A DNA stretch of 64,000 nucleotides, taken from Arabidopsis thaliana (Eukaryota > Streptophyta > Magnoliopsida > Brassicales > Brassicaceae). A program made the translations under genes and the position numbers. This document shows positions 27,050 through 36,873 of the stretch, one piece after another (the stretch's first letter is position 1; each line of letters begins with the position of its first letter). Location: NCBI RefSeq assembly GCF_000001735.4, contig NC_003070.9, forward strand, positions 992,001 to 1,056,000. The letters are read 5' to 3'. Below the pieces are notes generated by a model. The model worked only from the letters and a program-made list of their open reading frames with translations, searched no databases and was not told the origin of the DNA.

Positions 27050-27310
27050 AGTGTGGTAAAAAAAACTTTTGTATGTAAAAAAAATAAAAACATATGGGCT
27101 TGATTACTATATTATAATCTATATAGTAAAGTGATGGTGATATGGTTAGTACTTAGTTACCTGTAATGTATCTAAGGGATGTAATGGATAATACATAGCT
27201 TTTTGCTGATTTATAAGATATCTATGGACCAGACTAGATGGGATAAATTCTTTTTCTCCCTAACAATTTTGTTGGTCGATTCAAATTAGAAAGTGGTTGG
27301 TTGTGTTTGA

Positions 27311-29871
27311 TTAGGCAGGAGCAGAGAGTTCTTCGTCTTCTTTATTCTCCTGGCATCGTTTTAGCATCTCAAGTTGGCGTCGTAGATGCAAAACCTGTAA
27401 CCCACCAAAGGAAAACGATTTAACTTAGCTGACTTTACTACATATTTCTCATCTAATGGATTCTGGAGTTCAGCCTTAAAAAAGAGTCAGCTTCAGAAGG
27501 TAATCCTCAGACTATATAACTGAGTTTCATTTCTGTTTCTTATCCTAAGAATTAGAAGATATATAACTCAGACTCCAAGTGAAGAGTTGGCTTAGTTATG
27601 TACCTCTTGTTGAAGCAAAGTCGGGTGGCTAACCATGGAAATGAGCTGTTTCATTTCTTGCAAAAGTGACTGGTCTTTGATACCTGACCACGTCTGTGGA
27701 GGTAAAGCCAACAGAAGAGCAGTGAACACATCGTTCCCGGATGGGTAAGCTACCACTGTCACTTTCTCCTCACCAAGACCTTGATGTAAAACAAGAAATT
27801 CAAAGAAAAAAGTGATTTCTTGATTAGAACTTTGCACACTACTAACTTCAAGCCAAGGTTTCTGAAGCGCTTAGAAAGATAACCAGAATGTAAGAACAAA
27901 CATACCTTTGATACATTTGACACAAGTTTCCTTACAACAGGATTCATCTGATTCATATCCCGATAAGATTTCATCTCCGTCACAATAAACCTTAGCAGCA
28001 ACATATGGCAGATTGTCTTCGTACACAGAGGAGAGAAACTTATCCACATGCTTGAACAGTTTAGTTTCTTGCACTTGTTTCAGTAACTCTTGCTACAGCA
28101 AAACGAACCATAGAACAGTGATGAATAAACTGATGGAATATAAACATGGAAAACTAAAGTTCAGAAGCAAATGGACAAGATAATACCTTTAATTTGAGCC
28201 TTGATTTCTCTTCTGAGCTAAGATTTTGATTTACATCCTCTGTTCTTCGAATCTCAGCCATCCATTTGATAAATTGGTTGAAATTTGCTGGAAGTGACTT
28301 GAATACAACATATAAGATTCTTTCAATAGTATCAACATGTTGTGAGCTTACAAGACGAGGAACATCTTCCTTCAAATACTTTGCAATGCTGATCCAGCTC
28401 TCATCCTTACAACTCTGAAATCGATAATCAAGATATCATTACTCAGTCCTATTCGAAAGAAATGTTATTGTAATAGCAGCAACTACTAATAGAACCATGA
28501 CTTTGGACTTACTAATGTATAGAGCAATCCTGGTTCTCTGTGGGGTCTTGATATAAGCATGAACCTGGAAGTAAAGCAGAATAGCAAAAAGAAACGGATT
28601 ACATTCTTTAATCATACAAGTGAAGCCTAAGAAAAAGAATAGAGATCCATGTACCCTCTACGTCTCCCTGTTGACTGATCAATACTATCCATGGCATCCC
28701 AAAGAAGTTTAAGAGGAACCCAGTGAGGAGGATACTTGAAACGAGCGACATCAAGAATCAAAGCCATATCTCTTTCAGCATTATAACCACCAATAGGTGA
28801 AAAGTGGCCAGTTCCAGTCTGCAATCATAGACATTAGAATCCGATCAGCATGGGACTTCATAGCAAGACATGAAAGAGTTTCACCATTATCAAACTTTGT
28901 AATAACATTAAGTCTAATGAATTTCACTTAATTGCCATATAACTGTTAATATACACAGAGTTTAGGCCAAAAAAATGATACCTGCTTGAGTACTTGCCTA
29001 TGATATGTTGAGATCATATGACAATTATCAGAAGTTGAACATTTGACCACATATTTGCGGAAATCATCAATGGTGCTCTGATTTGTGCGGAAAGCTTCGA
29101 CTTTTGCTCCTGAAGAATGAGCTAAACAGACCACTTTTCCAAATGAAATGCCTTTATCCTTCACTATTTCAAGCGGCTCGCAACATTCCAGCATTGATTC
29201 ATCAAACCACCTCCAAGGCCCTGAGAGAAACCAAAAAAATTCAAAAACCCACCAACAAATGTACTCTCCAGTAGAGGTATGTATACCTTTCCACTTTCTT
29301 CCCGGGTCAATAGAAAGAGAATTCAAAACCATCGAAAGACTAGCTAAGCCACAAAAAGCTGGCTCAGACTGTGTCTGAAAATAAGAAATCAGCCCGAAAA
29401 ATCCTTCCATAGTGCCTTTCTGAAGCGCTTCATTGAAGATTTGCTGCAAAGACAATGACAACATTTAAATTCTCAGGGCAAAAGAACTTGTCCCATTCTA
29501 CTAAATTGGCTATCAATAATTCGTGAACCATTTATCATGAAGCATGCTCAGATCTCTCACCAACAACTAAACTTGTAAAAACAGCAAGGGGTTTAGGGTT
29601 TTACGAGTTTTACACAGTTCCCAAGAAAATCCAATTTCTAGACTCTATACAGATAGAGAAGTAACCAAATCAATCAACATACAAAAACCAAATCAGTGAT
29701 CATCTCTAACCAGAAGCACAAGGATACTTAAAAAGTTAAAACCCAGAACCCTGAATTTTCAATTGAATCCATGGATCGAACACTTGAGAAATAACGCACC
29801 TTTCCTTCAAAAGAAGCGAAATCTATCGCCGGAGGGGAAAGAGACCGCCGATACAAACTCGCCATAGACAT
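27311..29871 (-). CDS. PCS2: Phytochelatin synthase 2
   Basis: Nine exons in transcript order are 29871-29800, 29443-29287, 29220-28982, 28818-28655, 28564-28513, 28414-28187, 28092-27906, 27779-27604 and 27394-27311, giving 452 residues. The papain-like N-terminal domain carries the catalytic Cys in [12 protein letters not shown], the His in [12 protein letters not shown] and the Asp in [13 protein letters not shown]. It makes phytochelatins by transferring gamma-Glu-Cys from glutathione, for heavy-metal detoxification in the cytosol. The start [11 protein letters not shown] uses the upstream of two in-frame ATGs, by analogy with PCS1 ([11 protein letters not shown]). Compared with PCS1 as I remember it, exon 8 goes straight from KCIKG to [16 protein letters not shown]. 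It lacks about 30 residues, including the Cys-rich ECECG stretch of the metal-sensing tail. The gene is intact and in frame. It converges with GBF4 across about 260 bases. Confidence 0.95.
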
Positions 29872-29944
29872 TGTCAGAGTTTGACTATGGAGCAAACTTG
29901 CGCCGAAAGAATCAGGGACGGGTTCGAAAACAATGTAAAAGAAG

Positions 29945-29980
<36 letters not shown>

Positions 29981-30423
29981 GAACTACCTAAAAAATGGAG
30001 CAATGCTTCACATATGAAGAAGAGTAACGTTCGCAGAGAAGTCTTTCATTTACTTCAAAATGCGGATTCAATAAAACGTCGAAGAGGGACTGAGTTGTGT
30101 GAGAGAGACAGAAGAGAAGATTGGTAAAGTCAAATCTTAAACCGCGGAGACTGATGGTTATTTAGCCGGTTTGGATCGGTTTGGAAAATAATTATTGATT
30201 TGAAAACTAATTGACCTTGACTAAGACTCACCTACTGTTTTTTCTTTATTGCAACTGGGGAAATTGTTTATTTTATTTTATTCTGAAGCCATGAAGGCAC
30301 GTTGGTTTTAAACTAATCAAATAAAATAGGTAACAAATCCTCACAAGAACCAGCACTGTAGCTAGCTTAATTGAATTTCCCTAGTAACCTATGTTATTTA
30401 TTTTGATGCAAATTTTTATCGTC
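29872..30423 (-). promoter_or_regulatory. PCS2 leader and promoter with a (CT)16 microsatellite
   Basis: This stretch holds the PCS2 leader and promoter plus the 3' end of the CRIB gene. A perfect dinucleotide repeat, (CT)16 on the plus strand or (AG)16 in the PCS2 transcript, occupies 29947-29978, within the likely 5' UTR. An AT-rich segment from 30180 to 30423 shows no gene. Confidence 0.55.
29947..29978. repeat. (CT)16 microsatellite
   Basis: Sixteen uninterrupted CT units in the PCS2 5' leader, reading as GA repeats in the sense strand. GA/CT tracts are common in plant 5' UTRs and can bind BPC proteins. Length is likely to vary between accessions. Confidence 0.95.
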
Positions 30424-31284
30424 TTAAGTTAGATATCCTGCATCAGACGTTGATGAAGAATCACTTATAGATTCTACTTGAGATCCACGTACTCGTCGTG
30501 ACGATCTTCTAGATCCACCATCTACACAGTCCTTTGATTTTTTTCTACGAGATTTCTTATTAAAACCACCATCTTGAGGAATAGCAGAAGATTCTTTTGA
30601 TGATCTCCGTGAAACTTTAGGGTTTCCATTATATTGTGAAGATCCACGTCGTCGTGATCGTTCTTTTGTTGGTGAACCACCTAAAGTGCTCGAACGCTCT
30701 CTCGACGATTTTGGAAGTCTCGGTATATCACGTGACCGAGTCGAATCTGCATGTGCATTTTTTATTTATAATTATTTCTTCTTTTACAAAAAAAAATATC
30801 TATAGTACTATTCCATATTAGATAGCTCACCTTCAAAAATGCATGAAGCATCCTCCTTGATATTTCCGATAAGCGCCGGTGAATATCCACCCAATACTTT
30901 GAAATCTTTCATCTACATTGAATTTCATTATTTTGACTTTATGATAATGATTTATTAGTTAATGTTATACTATAGACCAAAAAATTATTGAAAATTAAAT
31001 TAAATACCCAGCTGGGTGGATTATGATTGACAGAGCCTCCATCCCAACCAATGTGAGCAACATGTTTTACATCTGTTGGAGTTCCAATTTGCATCTCTGC
31101 CTCTTTCTCGTTTTCTGCGTTATGCAAATTGATCATAAAATGTAATATTAAAACGAGAAATTTACAAAATTATTAGGCTACATTCAGAGAAGATAGTATA
31201 TAGTATATATATATAAAACTCACCAAATATTTGAGAAAAATACCTAAGACCCTTCACGAGGCTCTTCATTTTGTAGGTTGACAT
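30424..31284 (-). CDS. RIC8: ROP-interactive CRIB-motif protein (RIC family)
   Basis: Four exons in transcript order are 31284-31224, 31114-31008, 30912-30831 and 30746-30424, giving 190 residues. The CRIB (PAK-box) motif is nearly complete: [17 protein letters not shown], then NPPSWMKDF. This motif binds GTP-loaded ROP/RAC GTPases, so the protein should be a ROP effector, probably at the plasma membrane. A short N-terminus ([20 protein letters not shown]) resembles other RICs. The C-terminal half is Ser/Arg/Lys-rich ([35 protein letters not shown]) and strongly basic, consistent with membrane or cytoskeletal binding. Two in-frame ATGs exist (31284 and 31269); I chose the first. Naming it RIC8 (At1g03982) relies on position and memory. 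The CRIB call is firm. Confidence 0.88.
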
Positions 31285-32846
31285 AATGAAATAGCCAAAC
31301 AAATCAATATAGTTTCTAAGAGAAAAAAAAATAATCTATTCTGTGTTTACTAATTTTGTTTTTCTCCTGGAAGCTATAAGAATGAAATGAATTCAGAACT
31401 GAAAAGAAATCACGTAAGTTTCATTTCGGCTCGATCGATTAAGAGCCATTGTCAGTGATTTCTTTGAAAGCATTTTGATTTAACATTCTACGACCTAAAA
31501 TTTTCTTTCTCCAGGAAAAAGAAAAAAGGTTGAATCAAAATACTCAGTTATGAACAAAAAGAAATAGGAAAAGGAGATTGTGCATGGAGAGCTAATATAT
31601 CAAGTTTTCTGTTTCCAGTTCCAGATATGGAACTAATTAACAATGTGATGGAGGGAAAACAAAAAACTAATTAAGTGAACGACAATTAGTTTAAAGTAGA
31701 TTTTTTTAAAAAAATCGATGAGGCTAATTTTATTGTTTGTTCTCTATTGCAATCTTAATGTGGTAAAACTGTAAAGAAAATCAGCAGTTGTTAGTAAAAA
31801 CAAATCAATTATTGGCCACTAATTTTTTTGTCAAAGGGTTTTCATGTTTATTGACTTTTTAGGAGGATAAGATGGAAACAACATATTGGGCCAGACCCAT
31901 ACAGAATGATAAGATAAAACAAAACAAAGAAGGCCAAAACCCATAAAGGGGAAACATGCCCAAACAGAGGGAGAAGCCCAAGATTCGCCAGCAAGAGAGC
32001 CCAAGAGGCCCAAGAACCATGAACCGTAGGCAATAACCATTAGAGCATCTCCATCGGGAGATAGATACTCTTGCTGGCATCTCAAAAAAAAAAAAAACCT
32101 GTGACGCTAGTAAAACTGTGTTACACACATAAGTAGTATATTCACAAACGTACTATAACTATTAATAAAATTTTGAGGATGATGTATATAGCTGGAAAAA
32201 ACGATTGAAATATGTAATTGAAGACTATGTATATTATCTGATTTCACAGAAATGTTGTTATTTCTACATGGCTGCTACACATACCAGAAAAAAAACAATT
32301 ATTGACACCTGAAAAAGAAAAGGCTGTCATAATTATATTATATACAGCTAAAAACAAATGATTTATATATATAGAGAGAGAGACTTTATATGTTGGTGGT
32401 GGAATATCTGAGAGCTTTATTTTATCGGTGATGTCGAAAATATACACATGTAACATATTGTAATACAACAGTACGATGCTGCGTTTGTCACGTGTACTCC
32501 TGATGTATCCCACACCTGACTCAAGACACATATACGTATTCGTATACATCACACGTGATACGTAATCTGTGGTCTCTTTTTCCAGACGCAAACAAACAAA
32601 CATAATCATCTCAAAACTCAAAAAAGAAACAATCTCTTTCAAGTTTGTTTTAGTCCTTCTTTCTGATTACCCAACACTTAAGGAACCGCCTTACACTTTC
32701 CCACAACAAGTTTTGCAGAGAAAATCGAAAAGAAAAATGCTCAAACCCTAGAAGCTCTTCGCATGTCTATATATATGTTTGTGTAAAAAAGAACTAAGCG
32801 TAAAGAGGAATTAAGAAAGAGAGAAAGGACCTAAAAGCTGAGAGAG
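31285..32846. other. Spacer between RIC8 and FAO1, partly repeat-derived
   Basis: No gene is supported. The segment 31840-32100 differs from its surroundings: GC-richer, with GGGCC/GCCCA words. It carries open minus-strand frames in three phases and ends in an A14 run at 32083-32096. It looks like inserted, decayed repeat sequence (see the separate entry). The FAO1 promoter shows CACGTG-like words (TCACGTGTA at 32489-32497 and CACACGTGATACG at 32550-32562), typical G-box/ABRE cores. Confidence 0.45.
31850..32098. mobile_element. Possible decayed DNA-transposon-like fragment
   Basis: GAGCATCTCCA at 32043-32053, preceded by TTA, matches the terminal-inverted-repeat start (GAGCATCTCCAA) seen in many small plant Harbinger-like elements. 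These insert at TTA/TAA. An 11-bp inverted repeat, GCCAGCAAGAG (31987-31997) and CTCTTGCTGGC (32068-32078), brackets this point. No matching far end was found, so the element, if real, is a fragment. Composition is clearly unlike the flanks. Family assignment is tentative. Confidence 0.3.
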
Positions 32847-35616
32847 ATGGTAGGAGGAAGAAGATTAGGGAAGAGAGGAAGCCCTTTGTTGAGATGGAGT
32901 GTGAAACAAGAAAGCTTCAGCCATGGATTCTCAAAATCTGACCTCCAAGCTCTCTCTTCCATTTGCGACGCTATTATGCCTCCTGTTCCATTAGAGAGCT
33001 TAAATCTTGAGATGAAGTTGAAGGTTTTGCGCAACGATGCACTCTTATCTTTCTTCAAGTCTTCTTCTTCTGAGTCTCATGTTCGACCAGATGAGGTTGT
33101 TTATCTCCAACTTTCTCTATCATCTCAGTAAAAGACACTATTATGAATATAATTAATAATAGCATAATCTTTAATGAACCCTAAGGTATATAGAGTGATG
33201 AAAATTTAGATTTTACTCTACGTTATCTTCAGTGCACAATTTATTAGTGCTTACGTGCAATTGGAATGATAATAAATTGATTAAAAAATCAGGTGGCAGA
33301 GCTACTGGCGACCAAGGCAATACCATTGACAGTTTTAGTGGTGAGAATAGTTTTGAGAATACTCACATTCAGACTGGGGACGTTACTGCTTTGCGGGTTA
33401 GTCTGTCTTGACAAGAAGCATTGGCCTTTTCTTCTCAAGTTCTCTGAAATGTCCCTGGAGAAGAGGGAAAAGGTTCTTCAGAGATGGAACACACAGTGGT
33501 ATAACCCACTAGCGAGAATCGGCTTTATGATGATCAAAGCCATCTTCTTGTTCTACTACTTCACATGGGTAAGTCTTCCATCTTCCTCTGCATAACAGGT
33601 CATTCGCTTTCGTTAGAAACTATAAAAAAAAGGTGCAACATGAGACTTTATAAGTTATGCTGGAATTGATTGGCTCAGTAATGATGTGTTCTTCTTCTAT
33701 TCCCACAAAACGGCTAGGTCACTAGGACTAGTGCGATGTCTTCAACCAGATGGTTGTGTTTCTAATCCCTATCATGGTTCGAACAACTTTTTTCAACCAG
33801 CAAGAACTTTTCCATGTTTTATTACCTGTGAATATATGTATAACTAATTCAAATGCATGGACAGACAAATGAAAATTCAGAAAACCCAGTATGGGATGCA
33901 ATTAATTATAGCGTGGAAATTGGTGAAAATGAGGACATGGAACAAAAGGAAAGACCTCTAGATGAAGGGATCATCGAGACTGCAAAAGAAGATGAGATGA
34001 CCATCAAGCAACGTATGATCAACAAAGGCCTCAAAGTCACAGAAGACAGAGAAAGGGACACTTACAAGATCGAGTGTGATGCAGTGGTAGTGGGTTCTGG
34101 CTGTGGCGGAGGGGTTGCAGCTGCAATTCTAGCAAAGTCGGGCCTTAGGGTGGTAGTTATCGAGAAGGGGAACTACTTTGCCCCCAGAGACTACTCAGCT
34201 CTCGAGGGCCCTTCCATGTTTGAGCTGTTTGAGTCCAATAGCTTGATGATGACTCATGATGGCAGGTTCCGGTTCATGGCAGGATCAACAGTCGGTGGTG
34301 GCTCTGTGGTAAACTGGGCAGCGTCCTTAAAAACACCTGATGCTATCATCGAAGAATGGTCAGTACATCGAGGGATTTCAATATATTCTAGTGAGAAATA
34401 TAAGGCGGCGATGGGTATTGTCTGCAAGAGGTTAGGTGTCACTGAGAAAATCATCAGAGAAGGGTTTCAGAACCAGATTCTGCGGAAAGGTTGCGAGAAG
34501 CTTGGTTTGGATGTGACAATAGTGCCAAGGAATTCAACAGAGAAACATTATTGCGGTAGTTGCTCGTATGGATGCCCAACCGGAGAGAAGAGAGGGACAG
34601 ATTCAACCTGGCTGGTTGATGCAGTTAACAACAATGCTGTGATCCTAACACAGTGCAAGGCTGAGAAACTAATCTTGGCGGATAACGATGCTAACAAAAG
34701 AGAGGAGAGCGGACGAAGAAAAAGATGTTTGGGAGTCGCAGCCTCTCTATCCCACCAAACCAGAAAGAAGCTTCAGATCAATGCCAAAGTGACAATTGTG
34801 GCTTGCGGCTCGCTTAAGACACCAGGATTGTTGGCTTCAAGCGGGTTGAAGAATTCAAACATCAGTCGCGGTCTCCATATCCACCCTATCATGATGGCTT
34901 GGGGCTACTTCCCAGAAAAGAATTCAGAATTGGAAGGAGCGGCTCATGAGGGAGAGATCGTCACTTCATTGCATTATGTGCATCCAATGGACTCCACTAC
35001 ACCTAACATCACACTGGAGACTCCTGCTATAGGACCAGGTACGTTCGCAGCTCTGACCCCGTGGGTCTCTGGGTCAGACATGAAAGAAAGAATGGCCAAA
35101 TACGCAAGAACAGCTCATATTTTTGCCATGGTGAGAGATGAAGGAGTTGGAGAGGTGAAAGGAGACATTGTCAAATACAGATTAACCAAAGCGGACGAAG
35201 AGAATCTGACAATTGGGTTAAAGCAAGCACTGAGGATCCTAGTAGCAGCAGGAGCAGCGGAGGTAGGCACATACAGGAGCGACGGGCAGAGAATGAAGTG
35301 TGATGGAATCAAACAGAAAGATCTAGAGGCATTTTTAGATACCGTAAACGCGCCACCTGGAGTTGTGTCCATGAGTAAGCATTGGACTCAATCCTTTACA
35401 GCGCATCAAATAGGATGTTGCCGTATGGGTGCCACAGAAAAGGAAGGAGCCATTGATGGAAAAGGAGAGAGCTGGGAGGCAGAAGATTTGTATGTCTGTG
35501 ATGCAAGTGTTCTGCCTACAGCTCTTGGTGTTAATCCCATGATCACCGTTCAGTCCACTGCTTACTGCATATCCAACAGAATAGCCGAGTTAATGAAGAA
35601 GAGGAAGAAAGACTGA
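32847..35616 (+). CDS. FAO1: Long-chain fatty alcohol oxidase FAO1 (GMC oxidoreductase)
   Basis: Three exons (32847-33095, 33293-33568, 33865-35616) give 758 residues, typical for plant FAOs. The N-terminal region contains hydrophobic segments (PLTVLVVRIVLRILTF, LLLCGLVCL and IGFMMIKAIFLFYYFTW) that likely anchor it in a membrane. The FAD-binding Rossmann motif is VVGSGCGGGVAAAILAKSG, followed by VVIEKG. A Cys cluster, HYCGSCSYGCPTGEKRG, is characteristic of the family. The GMC C-terminal signature is LYVCDASVLPTALGVNP, with MITVQSTAYCISNRIAE after it. FAOs oxidise long-chain fatty alcohols to aldehydes, producing hydrogen peroxide, in omega-oxidation and lipid mobilisation. Exon 3 starts at TNENSENP; the ATG at 33853 lies in the intron and is not used. 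Locus At1g03990 by memory. Confidence 0.94.
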
Positions 35617-36414
35617 GAAAATCTCAAAAGTTTCAAGCTTTGTTTTTCTTTTTTACTACAATGAATAAAAAGAAACAACCTTCCCAGCTATCTCATCAAT
35701 GCTTACTGGCCTCACAACACAATCTTTTCGCTAATTGAAATCAATTCAAATTCAACAAAATACCTCTATATCAATATCATCATCTTTCTATCAACTCAAA
35801 TGTATTGAATTGAATAGCTTCTTTACATGATCAAATCTCTAAAGAAGCTACCGAAGACAATTTGTATTCACTAAATGCACAGAGAGTTTTTACTTAACAT
35901 GAATAACTTCGGCCATACCAAGGCATCACCAAATTTTGTCTTCCAGAAAAATGATGATCTCAGATTACACCAAACTGGCCGGAGGTTGAATCTCAATTAG
36001 CATTTGAATCTTAGATCCATCGACGAAGTTCGATAATTAGAGAAGATATTGAAATTGATAACTTTTTATATCGTTTTGTATAGATCTCTAATCACTTTGG
36101 AATCATCAAAATCCATACACACAGAGAAAAGGGTTCAATTTTGCTGATCTGAAAACATAATCCATTGGCTAATTGATATTTCTGATGTACAAAAGAGGAG
36201 CATCTACCTCAACAACAAACCCTAAATTTTCTCAGTCGATTTCCGAGGAAGACGATGATGAGAAGAGAGAGCGAGCGAGTCAGCTTTACAGAGAGGATTC
36301 TAAAAAAACATTTGAAAAAAAAAGAGAGAGAAGAAGGTTTCGGTTTTAAGGCTGTCTCGCTTGCCGGACGACAGACCAATGATCTGTCTCCACGTGGACA
36401 CCGGATTACGCCGA
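35617..36414. other. Convergent 3' regions of FAO1 and the small unknown gene
   Basis: Both flanking genes end here. The stretch is AT-rich with no supported coding frame. From about 36150 to 36414 it becomes purine-rich (GAGAAGAGAGAGCGAGCGAG), presumably as the 3' UTR of the minus-strand gene or an antisense transcript. The short open frames at 36209-36545 on the minus strand overlap the real gene out of frame. Confidence 0.45.
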
Positions 36415-36873
36415 TCACAGTTTGAGAAATCGGGCAAGCTGGGCAGGATTGACGATGCCGGGCAGTTGGGCCCCATCTGACCGGAGAAGATTAGCAACCT
36501 CCCTATACCTCTTCCGTTTCGGCTCACATTCCTCAGCCGGCTCAACAGTATGGCTCGGCTTTATCTTACTGGACTCGGCTTGGGCTCGAGCCTGGTTCCA
36601 TTGCTCTCCGAAGAGTGTGCCTTGGGTGAGGTACTCGTGGCTCAGATAACCGGCTAACATCAGTTGGTTCGAGCCGATCGGCTCGGCTGCTGCGGTTGAA
36701 GATTTCTTGGAAATGGGATTAACCGGCGGAGGAACAAGTTTAGGCGGCGGAGAGGGAAACTTGGCGATTTCCGGCGGATTATCGGTGACGGAGGAGATGA
36801 AGGCGTCTCGTTCTTTGCGCTTATCCGCCGTTAGAACGCGACGTGGGGGAAGACGCATCGTTTTGGTGTTCAT
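36415..36873 (-). CDS. Small conserved plant protein of unknown function
   Basis: Intronless frame of 152 residues, MNTKTMRLPPRRVLTADKRK to PAQLARFLKL. The N-terminus is basic (RLPPRRVLTADKRKERD). A Pro-rich stretch follows (FPSPPPKLVPPPVNP), then a hydrophobic/aromatic segment, LAGYLSHEYLTQGTLFGEQW. After a basic KRKR patch, the C-terminal block RYREVANLLRSDGAQLPGIV is probably the conserved core. I see no signal peptide or membrane segment. Composition and codon use look like a real plant gene. A paralogue on chromosome 5, in the duplicated block, is annotated in my memory as embryo sac development arrest-like. I do not assign a function. A possible nuclear role is inference from the KRKR patch. 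Confidence 0.78.
   Translation of the reverse strand: MNTKTMRLPPRRVLTADKRKERDAFISSVTDNPPEIAKFPSPPPKLVPPPVNPISKKSSTAAAEPIGSNQLMLAGYLSHEYLTQGTLFGEQWNQARAQAESSKIKPSHTVEPAEECEPKRKRYREVANLLRSDGAQLPGIVNPAQLARFLKL

Noticed and set aside
32244-32642. 132-codon minus-strand ORF in the FAO1 promoter
   Set aside because: Composition follows the AT-rich background and it would occupy the G-box promoter of FAO1; no family resemblance.
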